From: an uncultured Prevotellaceae bacterium | Lineage (GTDB): Bacteria > Bacteroidota > Bacteroidia > Bacteroidales > Bacteroidaceae | Assembly: GCA_947303855.1 (NCBI GenBank) | Contig: CAMYZO010000004.1 | Location: forward strand, 1 to 64,000 | Length of the DNA stretch: 64,000 bases | Reading direction: 5' to 3' | Shown here: piece by piece, positions 17,012-27,350 of the stretch | Numbering within the stretch: position 1 is the stretch's first letter | Layout: the number at the start of each line of letters is the position of its first letter | Translations under genes and position numbers: made by a program | The notes under the pieces: generated by a model | Told to the model about the DNA's origin: nothing | Seen by the model: the letters and a program-made list of their open reading frames with translations, nothing else | Database searches by the model: none

Positions 17012-17671
17012 TTATTCATCATAAACCGTCGGGTCTTCAACGCCCGCTTCGGCCAGTGCCTCGCGGCGCTCCACACAGGTGCCGCACTTGCCGCAATGGT
17101 GCTCGCCACCCTTGTAGCACGACCACGTCTCGCTGTAGTCGATGCCCAGCACCTTGCCGCGACGTGCAATGTCGGCCTTCGTGATGTTGGTATAGGGCGA
17201 TCGCAGGTGTACGTTGACAAACGTGCCGGCAGCAGCGGCCTGGTCAAAGGCATCGACAAACTGCGGGGTACAGTCAGGATAGATGGTGTGGTCGCCACCG
17301 TGGTTAGCCATCATGACGTACTTCAGTCCATTCGACTCAGCAATACCCACCGCTATGGAGAGCATGATACCGTTACGGAAAGGCACCACCGTCGACTTCA
17401 TGTTCTCGTCCTCATAGTGACCCTCGGGAATGTCGTCGCCACCCTTTAGCAGCGAGCTGACGAAATATTTGGTCATGAAGTCCAGGGGTATCACGATATG
17501 CCTGATGCCGAGACGCTCGCAGTGCAGCCGTGCAAAGGGAATCTCACGTGCGTTATGCTTCGAACCGTAGTCGAACGAAATGGCCAGCGCTATCCGTTCC
17601 TGTTCGTCATACAGCAAGGTGACGGAATCGACGCCACCGCTTAATATTATTACAGAATCTTTTTCCATCAT
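17012..17671 (-). CDS. queC: 7-cyano-7-deazaguanine synthase
   Basis: VIILSGGVDSVTLLYD, RNGIMLSIAVGIAE, SCYKGGEHHCGKCGTCVER; start set at MMEKDSV inside the ORF 17012-17737. Confidence 0.95.
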   Translation of the reverse strand: MMEKDSVIILSGGVDSVTLLYDEQERIALAISFDYGSKHNAREIPFARLHCERLGIRHIVIPLDFMTKYFVSSLLKGGDDIPEGHYEDENMKSTVVPFRNGIMLSIAVGIAESNGLKYVMMANHGGDHTIYPDCTPQFVDAFDQAAAAGTFVNVHLRSPYTNITKADIARRGKVLGIDYSETWSCYKGGEHHCGKCGTCVERREALAEAGVEDPTVYDE

Positions 17672-17935
17672 TTTCTTATTATTCCTCTTATACCATCGGG
17701 AAACGGCTGCAAAGTTACACTTTTTTTCTGACACCACACAACCATGACGGCAAAAACCTCACCATGAAAAACTGTATTTATCACACAGTTGCAAACTACG
17801 CCTTACATTATAGACAAAAGAGCGTAAAAAAAACATAAATTCGAGACGCCGCTTAGCGATATAACAATAATTCTTCGTATCTTTGCGGCACGATTGAAGA
17901 GAACGTTTTTACATCATTAATAATAATAGAACATT

Positions 17936-19207
17936 ATGACAATCAACGAAATGAACTTTGCCGGTAAGAAGGCAATCGTACGTGTAGACTTCAACGTACC
18001 CCTGGACGAGAATGGTAAGATTACTGACGACACCCGCATCCGCGGTGCCCTGCCCACGCTGAAGAAGATTCTCGGTGACGGTGGTGCTGTCATCATCATG
18101 TCGCACATGGGCAAGCCCAAGGGTAAGGTTGACATGAAGAAGTCGCTGGGACAGATCCGCGAGGCTGTGGAGAAGGCCCTGGGCGTTCCCGTGGCTTTTG
18201 CCCCCGACTGCGCCAAGGCTCAGGAGGCTGCCGCTGCCCTGAAGATGGGTGAGGCCCTGCTGCTTGAGAACCTGCGCTTCTATCCTGAGGAGGAAGGCAA
18301 GCCCGTAGGTGTTGAGAAGGGTACTCCCGAGTTCGACGAGGCCAAGAAGGCCCTGAAGGTTTCTCAAAAGGAGTTTGCCAAGACGCTGGCTTCATACGCT
18401 GACTGCTACGTGATGGATGCCTTCGGCACCGCTCACCGCAAGCACGCCTCTACGGCTGTCATCGCCGACTACTTCGATGCCGACAACAAGATGCTGGGTC
18501 TGCTGATGGAGAAGGAGGTTCAGGCTGTTGACAACGTGCTGTCGAACATCAAGCGCCCCTTCGTGGCCATCATGGGTGGCTCGAAGGTTTCTTCAAAGAT
18601 TGGTATCATCGAGAACCTGCTGGGTAAGGTTGACAAGCTCATCCTCTGCGGTGGCATGACCTACACCTTCGCTAAGGCTCATGGCGGCGAGATTGGCGAG
18701 TCAATCGTTGAGATGGACAAGCTGGACGTTGCCCTGGGCGTTGAGGAGCTGGCCAAGAAGAACGGCGTGGAGCTGGTTCTGGGCAGCGACTGCACAGCTA
18801 CCAACGGTCTTGACTTCGGTACGATGACCGTTAAGGAGGGTGCTGAGATTATCACCTGCCCCGCCAACAAGGTTCCCGCCGGCTTCGAGGGTGTTGACGC
18901 CGGTCCTGAGAGCCAGAAGGCATTTGCCGCTGCCATCGAGGGTGCCAAGACCATTCTGTGGAACGGACCTGCTGGTGTGTTCGAGTGCGACGCCTTTACT
19001 GCCGGTTCACGTGCCATTGGCGACGCTATCGCCAAGGCTACTGCTGAGGGTGCCTTCTCGCTGATTGGCGGTGGCGACTCTGTGGCTTGTGTCAACAAGT
19101 TCGGTCTGGCCGACCAGGTGAGCTATATCTCTACCGGCGGTGGTGCTCTGCTCGAGGCCATCGAGGGCAAAGTGCTGCCTGGTGTAGCTGCTATCAAAGG
19201 CGAATAA
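17936..19207 (+). CDS. pgk: Phosphoglycerate kinase
   Basis: [49 protein letters not shown] motifs. Confidence 0.98.
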   Translation: MTINEMNFAGKKAIVRVDFNVPLDENGKITDDTRIRGALPTLKKILGDGGAVIIMSHMGKPKGKVDMKKSLGQIREAVEKALGVPVAFAPDCAKAQEAAAALKMGEALLLENLRFYPEEEGKPVGVEKGTPEFDEAKKALKVSQKEFAKTLASYADCYVMDAFGTAHRKHASTAVIADYFDADNKMLGLLMEKEVQAVDNVLSNIKRPFVAIMGGSKVSSKIGIIENLLGKVDKLILCGGMTYTFAKAHGGEIGESIVEMDKLDVALGVEELAKKNGVELVLGSDCTATNGLDFGTMTVKEGAEIITCPANKVPAGFEGVDAGPESQKAFAAAIEGAKTILWNGPAGVFECDAFTAGSRAIGDAIAKATAEGAFSLIGGGDSVACVNKFGLADQVSYISTGGGALLEAIEGKVLPGVAAIKGE

Positions 19208-19228
19208 ACCTGAACATTCCCCATACAG

Positions 19229-19257
19229 AAAAGGCTCGCTGATATAGCGAGCCTTTT
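19229..19257 (+). terminator. Intrinsic terminator after pgk
   Basis: AAAAGGCTCGCT (19229-19240) / AGCGAGCCTTTT (19246-19257) perfect 12-bp stem. Confidence 0.85.
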
Positions 19258-19281
19258 CTTGTATGCGTTAAGAAGTAATGC

Positions 19282-19713
19282 CTAATCAATCTTCTTGGCG
19301 GCCTTTGCTGCTTTTTCGGCAGCCTTCTCAGCGGCAATCTTTGCCTTGGCGGCCTTCAGTTGCAGTTTGCTGTCGTTGGGATTCTTGGCGTACTCCTCCT
19401 GAGCCTTGGTTGCCTTCTCCTGAGCCTTCTCGGCAGCCTTGCGCGTCTTCTCGGCATTCTTCTGCAGCTTCTCGCGCTTCTTGGCCTCCTTCTCCTTCTT
19501 CTTAGCTTCAGCCTCCTTCTTCTTCTGAGCCTTCTCAGCCTTCTTCTGGGCCTTCTCAGCTTCCTTCTGAGCCTTGGCAGCAGCATCGTCGGCAGCCTTC
19601 TTAGCCTTCATCTCAGCCTGCTGTGCAGGTGTCAGCACCTCCTGTGCCTTTACGGTTTGCGCTCCTATCAGCATGCTGACAGCAAGCGCCATAGTCATCA
19701 TGATTTTCTTCAT
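19282..19713 (-). CDS. Secreted Lys/Ala/Glu-rich coiled-coil protein
   Basis: Signal peptide MKKIMMTMALAVSMLIGAQTVKAQ then low-complexity KAQKEAEKAQKKAEKAQKK repeats. Confidence 0.7.
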   Translation of the reverse strand: MKKIMMTMALAVSMLIGAQTVKAQEVLTPAQQAEMKAKKAADDAAAKAQKEAEKAQKKAEKAQKKKEAEAKKKEKEAKKREKLQKNAEKTRKAAEKAQEKATKAQEEYAKNPNDSKLQLKAAKAKIAAEKAAEKAAKAAKKID

Positions 19714-19834
19714 ATTCTTACGTTGTTAATGGTTTTATCCGGTGCAAAGGTAGGCATTTTTTCCTTCTTTCGCGCAGATTAGTCTGGATTTTATACAATT
19801 TTTTCGTTTTTTAGAACAGCTTTCAGGGGTGAGT

Positions 19835-21895
19835 CTACAGCTTTTGTCCCATGACATTATAGTGCTGACCGTTCTTCCTGATGACGAGACGACCGTCTCT
19901 AAGAAACTTCTGCTGCCCGTCGGCGCTGCCCTTGGAGAGTGCGGTGGGGCTTATGCCGGTGGTGGTGCCGGGACGCTCGTAGGGGCCGAGGTCGCGGGAC
20001 GCGCCTGTAACGCTACGTGCCAGGAAGGGAAAGTCGCTCACCAACTGCTGCCACACGCCGTTGACATTGTCCAGGTCTGCATTGCCGGCATCGGTGAGCA
20101 CATTCTCAGGGTCAGCTGTCAGACGGCCGAACCTACGGGGCATACCGCCGTAGATGTCGCGTGGCAGCAAGGCATCGTCCTCGTCGAGTGTTACATAGTC
20201 ATTGGCAGAAGCCCCTGTCACCAGGTGGTTGCTCCATCCGTTCTTCGACATGGGTGCAGCCAGGGCGTTGTAGTCGTCGTAGCCGACGCAAATTTCCTGC
20301 TTGCCCAGACACACATTATTATAATAACGGTTATTGTCGGAACCGCTGCTCTCAAACATAAAGTCGTAGCTGTTGTCGAAGCCCAAGCAGCCCACCAGCA
20401 CATGACCGCCATGGTGGCTGTTGCAGTCGAAGCCCTTCACCGAACTGCCCTCGTTGCAGCCGAAGGCGATGCAGTTGAAGGCATAGTGAACGCCCAGTGA
20501 GTTGCCACCCTCGCCATTGCCGCCCAGCTTGATGCCGTTGCCATTGCCTGAGAACGATGCCGACGTGTCCAGATAGTCCTTCACCCATTCATGGTCAGTC
20601 TTGTTGCCCGACTCCCAAGCCCAGCACTCGGCGAGGATGACATCGTAGTCGGTCTCGTAGAGGTCCCAGGCATCGTCGCTGTTACGCCATGCGCGGCAGC
20701 GTATGAAGCGGTTGCCTTTGCCGTTGTGCATCTTACATGCAAAACCGTCGGCATCGCTGCCGTAGTTGGCATCGCAGTCGCAGTTGTGGTGCGAGTCGCA
20801 GTCGATGATGTCGTTATACGAACAGTAAGAGCCATCGTTCTTGCTGATGCCGGGATGGGTGTCGCTGAAATGATGGCCAAAGCCTAACTGCAACCCCGTG
20901 TCAAGGTTATACGAGAACTCACAGCGCTCGATGCGGTTGTGTGAGCCCTCCAGCTTAATACCGTTGTCGGCAGCATGCTTGATATGAATGCCGAAAATAA
21001 TGTGGTAGTCACCTGAGAGCAGAATACCTCTGTCGCCAACGTTTTTAGTATTGCGGTTGCAGTCAAGCAGTTGCTGTTCGAAGTCGAAGACGGGCTTCTC
21101 ACCATCGGCACAACGGATGACGATGGGGGCTGTGGCAGTGCCCACCTTGTTCATGCGCACGGTAAGCTTGCCATCGGTGCCGTACTTGCTGATCTTATAG
21201 CTTCCGCCCCTGCAGACAATATGGTCGCCGGGCTGTGCAGCGGCGTATGCCACGGCAATGTTGTACCAGGGTTTGGCTTCAGAACCGTCGCCCGTCGCGT
21301 CGTTACCGTCAGGCGATATGTAATAGGTGTTCACGGCTGCGGGGAATGCCTTCGTGGGCACCCATGTCCCCTCCGTGATATAGGTGGGGTCGTCAGGATC
21401 GGTGGGTACGACGCTGGCCGACTTGATGACCACCTTTGTCACATACGTGTTGCTGGAACTGCCTACAAAGCGGAAGCGCACGTTGGACTGTCCGTCGAGT
21501 CCCGTCTTGCTGCCATACGACTTGGCTCCCGAGCCTCCTGACGAAATCTGGTCAAGCTGCTGCCAGGCCCCTCCATCAACAGAGTAGCTGATGGTCAGCT
21601 TGTTATTGCCGCCAGAGCCCCAGTCAACGGTCATCTTTCCGGGGTCGTCCATGGCCGGTGTGATGAGATAGGAACCCGATCCGCTGGTAAAGGTGAACTG
21701 CCTCGTGCCGCTGTTTACCTTGAGTTCCATCTTCAGCGCCTTCCACTCGCCTGAGGGCAGCGTGACGGTCTGTTCGCTGCCGGTGCCATACTTCCCCTTT
21801 GCCAGCATGCTGAAGTCCTCAGCCACATCGGCTGCCTGCAGGGTGAAGGCACAGCAAAGCAGACTGAATAATAATGTCAGTTTCTTCATAGTCAT
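19835..21895 (-). CDS. PL9-like pectate lyase / right-handed beta-helix protein
   Basis: YYISPDGNDATGDGSEAKPW..IAVAYAAAQPGDHIVCRGGSY; GIKLEGSHNRIERCEFSYNLDTGLQLG; DADGFACKMHNGKGNRFIRCRAWRNSDDAWDLYE. Confidence 0.85.
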   Translation of the reverse strand: MTMKKLTLLFSLLCCAFTLQAADVAEDFSMLAKGKYGTGSEQTVTLPSGEWKALKMELKVNSGTRQFTFTSGSGSYLITPAMDDPGKMTVDWGSGGNNKLTISYSVDGGAWQQLDQISSGGSGAKSYGSKTGLDGQSNVRFRFVGSSSNTYVTKVVIKSASVVPTDPDDPTYITEGTWVPTKAFPAAVNTYYISPDGNDATGDGSEAKPWYNIAVAYAAAQPGDHIVCRGGSYKISKYGTDGKLTVRMNKVGTATAPIVIRCADGEKPVFDFEQQLLDCNRNTKNVGDRGILLSGDYHIIFGIHIKHAADNGIKLEGSHNRIERCEFSYNLDTGLQLGFGHHFSDTHPGISKNDGSYCSYNDIIDCDSHHNCDCDANYGSDADGFACKMHNGKGNRFIRCRAWRNSDDAWDLYETDYDVILAECWAWESGNKTDHEWVKDYLDTSASFSGNGNGIKLGGNGEGGNSLGVHYAFNCIAFGCNEGSSVKGFDCNSHHGGHVLVGCLGFDNSYDFMFESSGSDNNRYYNNVCLGKQEICVGYDDYNALAAPMSKNGWSNHLVTGASANDYVTLDEDDALLPRDIYGGMPRRFGRLTADPENVLTDAGNADLDNVNGVWQQLVSDFPFLARSVTGASRDLGPYERPGTTTGISPTALSKGSADGQQKFLRDGRLVIRKNGQHYNVMGQKL

Positions 21896-21898
21896 AAA

Positions 21899-24346
21899 TT
21901 ACTGAACCGTTTGTCCCTGAAGGTTATAACTCTGGCCGTTCTTCACGACAATGATCCTTCCGTCCTGAAGCCTCTTGTAAGCCACGCCTGCGCCCTGGTC
22001 TCTGAGAGTCTCGATAGCGGTTGCGCCGTTGTCGGGCACACGCACATACATGTCGTAGGCACGGGCACCGCCGTTGGCACCGTTCTGCTGAAACACGATG
22101 CTTCTCACCTTGAGCCTGTCAGCCTCGTCGGTCAGTCCGGCTGCGGTCAGTATGTCATAGCTGCCAAACGATCCCTTCTTGTATTTCTCAGTCGTGACAC
22201 TCTTGGCGGTGCCGTCGGCCAGCGTACAGGTAATCTTAAACGAGCGGCCACCGGTGAAGTACAGGTTCAGCTTCAGCTCCAGCACGCCGTCCTTGAGTGT
22301 CAGCTTCATGCCGCCGTTACTCTGTCCCATGCAGAGCGCACCCTTGCCGAAGCCGGAGCCCGACTCCTCCTTCTCAGGGTCGATAGAGGTCAGGGCTTTG
22401 CCAGCATCGCTGTTGTCGCCTTGCACCAGCTCCAAGACGCCTTGCAGGTCGGCGGGCAGCGCCTCAAAGGTGTCGGTGAAGTGATACCAGTCGCCGGTGA
22501 GCACCTTGAAGGGGGTGACGGTCTTCACGATGCCCGTCGTGCTGACGGCCTTCACGCCCTTGTCGCTGTCGCCCAAAATGGTAACCTTGAACGAGCAGCC
22601 GGTGGCGGGCGTGCCGCTGATGGTCAGTGTGTTGCCGCTGACGCTGTAGGTCAGCCCCTCGGCCAATCCCTCCACGGTGGCGCCGGTGCCTGCCTCGCTC
22701 CACTCATAGACGATGGCCTCAATGGCCTGTCCTGCCACAATCTCCTGCGACGAGTTGGCCGTGCTGCATTTCACCTCAATCTTCTCGGGCACCGTAAAGT
22801 CGAAGGGCACGCCGTCCAGCTCGAAGGCTCCGAAGTCTGGCGCGGCATCGTTGTATGGTATATAGAGGTCGTCGGCGGTGATATATTCCAGTCCGGCAGC
22901 CGTACACTCTGCCTCGGTCATCTTGCGCGTGGGGGTGTAGCCGATGATGGGCGTACCCATGTCCTTGAAGATGCTGCCGGGTTTCAGGCGTGCAAAGTTG
23001 TTGTTGGGCAGCGAACCGTCAGCCTCGCGGGGAGCCATGAAGTCGTCGACGCTCAGCGACAGGAACTCGCCGGAGTGGTCCTTGGTCTCTATCTGCGTCT
23101 TCCCCTCCTTGTAGCCCTCCTTGATGGGGTTGCAGCCGTCTATGGTGGTCCAGGAGTTATACTCGGTATCGGGGTCCTGGTAGCCCTCCTTGTCGGGCGA
23201 CAGGAACTCATGGTTGCCAATATTGACCCCGCTCTTCTGGGCGGTGGCCCCCCACCCTACGCAGTTGCGGATGGTCATCGTGCCATACTTGAAGATGGTG
23301 GGGAAGCGGTAGTTGAACTCATTGCCCCAGGCCGTGCAGTTGATGACGTACATACCCTCGATGGCATTATTCTGGTCGAAGCCCTTGTGCAGGTTTCCGA
23401 AGGCCACACAGTTGGTCACCACATGGGCACCCGTAGACTGGTCGAAGGCAGCACCGCCGGCCGAGCCGCCGCCACCCAGCTTGAAGCCGTTGCCGTTCTT
23501 ACCCTCCTTGCCGTCCTTGGTATAGCCGGCATGGTAAGCCCAGCAATGGTCTATCACCACAGGATGGTAAACCATATAGAGGTCCCAGTTGTCGTCTGAG
23601 TTCGTCCAGGCACGGCAGCCGCGGAATTCCGTTCCGGGGCCTGGGAACAGTTTGCACGCAAAGCCGTCGGCATCACCGCCGTCGTCAGAGCCGCTGTACG
23701 ACTTCAGGTCAGCATTCTCGTAGGCGTCGCAGTTGATCACCTTGTTATACCGGCAGTAGCTGTAGCCGGGATTGTACTCCGGCTGTCCGCTGATGGGGAA
23801 CGACTTGGTCTCCTCAATGCTGAAGTCCTTGAACATACCCAGCTGCAGACCGGTATCGTTGTTCCAGCGGAAGGTACAGCGCTCCACGATGTTGTACGAG
23901 CCCTCCATCTTCATGCCGTTGTCCTTGGCATTCTGCAACACCAGTCCGTAGAAGGTCCAGTAGTTGGCCAGGTGGTTGACATAGATACAACGGGCCTGCT
24001 TAAAGGCTATCTCCGATGCAGGGTTCATGTTCGAGCCGTCTATGATCACCTTGCCTGCAGCCTCCTCCGGCCAGGCACGCATCTCACAGCGCAAATCGGG
24101 GTTCGTCGGCAACTCGGGAATCTTGAGCCGTTCGGCGATGTAGTAGGTTCCTTCGTGAATCAGGATGCGGTCGCCGGCCTTCACCAGCTCCAGCGCCTTG
24201 TGGATAGTCAGCAGCGGTGCTGCCTCCGTGCCGGCATTGTCGTCACTACCCGTAGTGGCCACATGTATGTCGGCTGCCCCGGCTGTCATGACGGCACAGG
24301 CCATCATGCAGGCAATACTTAGTTTCTCAAGTAAATAGTTCTTCAT
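21899..24346 (-). CDS. PL9-like pectate lyase / right-handed beta-helix protein (paralogue of neighbour)
   Basis: HVATTGSDDNAGTEAAPLLTIHKALELVKAGDRILIHEGTY; NDTGLQLG; DADGFACKLFPGPGTEFRGCRAWTNSDDNWDLY; start set at MKNYLLEK signal peptide. Confidence 0.85.
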   Translation of the reverse strand: MKNYLLEKLSIACMMACAVMTAGAADIHVATTGSDDNAGTEAAPLLTIHKALELVKAGDRILIHEGTYYIAERLKIPELPTNPDLRCEMRAWPEEAAGKVIIDGSNMNPASEIAFKQARCIYVNHLANYWTFYGLVLQNAKDNGMKMEGSYNIVERCTFRWNNDTGLQLGMFKDFSIEETKSFPISGQPEYNPGYSYCRYNKVINCDAYENADLKSYSGSDDGGDADGFACKLFPGPGTEFRGCRAWTNSDDNWDLYMVYHPVVIDHCWAYHAGYTKDGKEGKNGNGFKLGGGGSAGGAAFDQSTGAHVVTNCVAFGNLHKGFDQNNAIEGMYVINCTAWGNEFNYRFPTIFKYGTMTIRNCVGWGATAQKSGVNIGNHEFLSPDKEGYQDPDTEYNSWTTIDGCNPIKEGYKEGKTQIETKDHSGEFLSLSVDDFMAPREADGSLPNNNFARLKPGSIFKDMGTPIIGYTPTRKMTEAECTAAGLEYITADDLYIPYNDAAPDFGAFELDGVPFDFTVPEKIEVKCSTANSSQEIVAGQAIEAIVYEWSEAGTGATVEGLAEGLTYSVSGNTLTISGTPATGCSFKVTILGDSDKGVKAVSTTGIVKTVTPFKVLTGDWYHFTDTFEALPADLQGVLELVQGDNSDAGKALTSIDPEKEESGSGFGKGALCMGQSNGGMKLTLKDGVLELKLNLYFTGGRSFKITCTLADGTAKSVTTEKYKKGSFGSYDILTAAGLTDEADRLKVRSIVFQQNGANGGARAYDMYVRVPDNGATAIETLRDQGAGVAYKRLQDGRIIVVKNGQSYNLQGQTVQ

Positions 24347-24377
24347 GTTTATAGTTGTTAGTATGTTAAGTTTTTGT

Positions 24378-25376
24378 TTATTCGTTAAGAGCACCGCAAT
24401 GCTGGCAGGTACCCTTCCGGTAAAGTGGTGCACCGCAGCGCCCGCACTGGTAACGGGGCCGTGGCTGGCGGAAATAGCGGTACAGGGCAAACACGGCGTA
24501 TGCCAGAAACAGCGGATAGCCTATATAGTATAAGGTGGATACGCTGAACACGACATAGTCCACGGCGCAGGTGGCTCCCAATCCTAACAGATAGAGCACC
24601 GCCTCGCCAAAGGGCAGCTGGCGGCGCACATCGTCGAGCACCGCCACACCCACAATCACAATGGCCCACACCGACACCAGGAACAGCCCCAGCGTGAAGG
24701 GCACGGCATAGGGGTTGAGCGTAGGGTGATAGTAGAAGTGGCGCCATTTTTCCGGGTCAAACACCTGTATGCTGGAATAGAGGGTGGCTGAGGCTGCCAC
24801 CAGCAGGCAGAGCAGGGTGGGATAGAACGAGGCGATGTCGTTGAAGTGTACGAGCTTGGCCTGTCGCCTCATCAGCTTGCGGTTCACGTAGACGGCCACC
24901 ACCACCACCACCAATGCCAGAGAGATGAGCAGGTGGGCGTCGGAGAAGAAGTCGATGAACTCCGAGATGGGGTCGTCGGGCGACACGGCCACCAGCATGT
25001 CGTGCTCATGTGTCCAGCCGAAGGTCTCCTGATCACGTGCCACCTTCACCCATACGGAGTCAATGGTGTCGGCGGGCACCGTGGTGATGTCAGCCACCAC
25101 CAGGTGGTTGCCCTTGTAGACCATCAGCGTGTCTACGGGCATGTCGCTGAGAGCCTCGGCGGGCAGCTGCTTGATGATGGGCATCGAGTCGGCCCTCACC
25201 AGGAAGTTATAGTTCTGCGTATAGTGGTGAGTGGTGTAGAACGAGATGCTGTCTAACTGCTGCTGTGTCAGGTCCCAGGCATCGGGCGACAGCTGGCCAC
25301 GATTGTAACAAGAGCACAGCAAAGCCACCAATGCAAAAGCAAAGAAAAAAAATCCTAATCTTACCGACTTTCTCAT
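24378..25376 (-). CDS. Membrane lipoprotein with C-terminal zinc ribbon
   Basis: Lipobox ALLCSC, several TM segments, C-terminal CGRCGAPLYRKGTCQHCGA. Confidence 0.65.
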   Translation of the reverse strand: MRKSVRLGFFFFAFALVALLCSCYNRGQLSPDAWDLTQQQLDSISFYTTHHYTQNYNFLVRADSMPIIKQLPAEALSDMPVDTLMVYKGNHLVVADITTVPADTIDSVWVKVARDQETFGWTHEHDMLVAVSPDDPISEFIDFFSDAHLLISLALVVVVVAVYVNRKLMRRQAKLVHFNDIASFYPTLLCLLVAASATLYSSIQVFDPEKWRHFYYHPTLNPYAVPFTLGLFLVSVWAIVIVGVAVLDDVRRQLPFGEAVLYLLGLGATCAVDYVVFSVSTLYYIGYPLFLAYAVFALYRYFRQPRPRYQCGRCGAPLYRKGTCQHCGALNE

Positions 25377-25597
25377 TCTGCCGCAAAGTTACGCTTTAAT
25401 TTTGAACCGACAAACTTTTAAACCCTTTTTCTTTATCATATCTCAAAAAAACATAGACAGGCCATCTGCTAAAGTTGAATTCTGTTAAATTTTTGTATTA
25501 TCTTGAGGTTATGTCGTTTTTTTTATGTAACTTTGAGCCGTAAATTTCCATAATAGGCGGTTTTCACCAAAGCGACATAAACAAAAATAAAATATAA

Positions 25598-27322
25598 ATG
25601 CATTTCAAATGGAATTACGAACCACCTACACCCGACAGAACCGCGGCGGCTAAGGAGCTGGCAGAGAAGATTGGCATGAGTCCAATCCTTGCCGACTTGC
25701 TCATCCAGCGCGGCATCAAGACGGAATCGGCGGCCAAGCGTTTCTTCCGTCCCATGCTAAACGAGCTGATAGACCCCTTCCTGATGAACGACATGGATGT
25801 GGCGGTCGACAGACTGAACGATGCTATGGGCCGCAAAGAGCGTATCATGGTCTACGGCGACTATGACGTTGACGGCTGTACGGCGGTTGCTTTGGTGTAC
25901 AAGTTCCTGCAGCAGTTCTATTCTAACATTGAATACTATATCCCCGACCGCTATGAGGAAGGCTATGGTATCAGCAAGAAAGGAATGGACTATGCAGCGG
26001 AACAAGGTGTGAAACTTATTATCGTGCTCGATTGCGGTATCAAGGCCATCGACGAGATTGCCTATGCCAAGTCGCTTGGCATAGACTTCATCATCTGTGA
26101 CCATCACGTGCCCGACGAGGAGCTGCCACCCGCTGTGGCCATTCTGAATCCCAAACGCGAGGACTCTACCTACCCCTTTAAGCACTTGTGTGGCTGTGGC
26201 GTGGGCTTCAAGTTCATGCAGGCCTTTGCCAAGAACAACGGCATTCCCTTCTCACGGCTGATTCCTCTGCTGGACTTCTGTGCCGTGTCTATTGCCGCGG
26301 ATATTGTGTCGATGACAGGCGAGAACCGCATTCTGGCTTTCCACGGACTGAAGCAGCTGAACCAGGGTCCATCCATCGGCTTGAAAGCCATTATCGAGAT
26401 ATGCGGACTGACGGGGCGTGAGCTGACCATGAGCGACATCGTGTTCAAGATAGGACCGCGCATCAATGCCTCAGGGCGTATGCAGAGCGGCATCGAAGCC
26501 GTCGACCTGCTGGTGGAGCGCGACTTCAACCGCGCACTAGCCATGGCTACACACATCAACGAGTATAACGAACAGCGCAAGGATGTTGACAAGCAGATGA
26601 CCGAGGAGGCCAACCAGATTATTGAGAAACTGGAGAGCCAGAAGCACCATAACAGCATTGTGCTCTACGACGAGAACTGGAAGAAGGGCGTGGTAGGAAT
26701 CGTGGCCTCGCGCATGACGGAAATGTACTTCCGCCCCACGGTGGTGCTGACGCGCAGCGGCGACTTGGCCACCGGTTCGGCACGCTCGGTAGCCGGCTAC
26801 GACATCTACGACGCCGTGAAATCATGCCGCGACATACTGGAGAACTTTGGTGGCCACACCTATGCTGTAGGCCTGTCGCTGAAGATTGAGAATATTCCAG
26901 AGTTCCGGCGCCGCTTCCAGCAATATGTCAACGACCATATCCTGCCTGAACAGACAGAGGCCACGCTGGATATCGAGGAGGAGGTGGATTTCCGTGAAAT
27001 CACCAAGAAACTGCACAACGACCTCAAGAAATTTGCGCCCCACGGCCCCGATAATCCCAAACCGCTGTTCTGTACCCGCAATGTCTATGACTACGGAACA
27101 AGCAAGGTGGTGGGACGCCAGCAGGAGCACATCAAGCTGGAACTGGTTGACTCAAAGTCGAGCAACGTGATGAACGGCATTGCCTTCGGCCAGAGTCAGG
27201 CGGCGCGCTACATCAAGTCGAAACGCTCGTTTGATATTGTCTACACGATTGAGGAGAACGTCTATAAGCGCAGCGAGGTGCAACTACAGATAGAGGACAT
27301 CAAGCCGAGCGAGACAGAATAA
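25598..27322 (+). CDS. recJ: Single-stranded-DNA-specific exonuclease RecJ
   Basis: VYGDYDVDGCTAVALVYKFL, DCGIKA, DHHVPDEELPPAVAILNPK, GPRINASGRM motifs. Confidence 0.96.
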   Translation: MHFKWNYEPPTPDRTAAAKELAEKIGMSPILADLLIQRGIKTESAAKRFFRPMLNELIDPFLMNDMDVAVDRLNDAMGRKERIMVYGDYDVDGCTAVALVYKFLQQFYSNIEYYIPDRYEEGYGISKKGMDYAAEQGVKLIIVLDCGIKAIDEIAYAKSLGIDFIICDHHVPDEELPPAVAILNPKREDSTYPFKHLCGCGVGFKFMQAFAKNNGIPFSRLIPLLDFCAVSIAADIVSMTGENRILAFHGLKQLNQGPSIGLKAIIEICGLTGRELTMSDIVFKIGPRINASGRMQSGIEAVDLLVERDFNRALAMATHINEYNEQRKDVDKQMTEEANQIIEKLESQKHHNSIVLYDENWKKGVVGIVASRMTEMYFRPTVVLTRSGDLATGSARSVAGYDIYDAVKSCRDILENFGGHTYAVGLSLKIENIPEFRRRFQQYVNDHILPEQTEATLDIEEEVDFREITKKLHNDLKKFAPHGPDNPKPLFCTRNVYDYGTSKVVGRQQEHIKLELVDSKSSNVMNGIAFGQSQAARYIKSKRSFDIVYTIEENVYKRSEVQLQIEDIKPSETE

Positions 27323-27350
27323 ACGATAAAGGCATCATAAACCAGTTTGT

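Noticed and set aside
19360-19782. Leucine-rich plus-strand ORF
   Set aside because: Reverse reading of the Lys/Ala repeat codons; not a real TM protein.
21911-23599. 562-aa plus-strand ORF opposite a pectate lyase
   Set aside because: Antisense to a clear PL9-like gene; no domain, no promoter.
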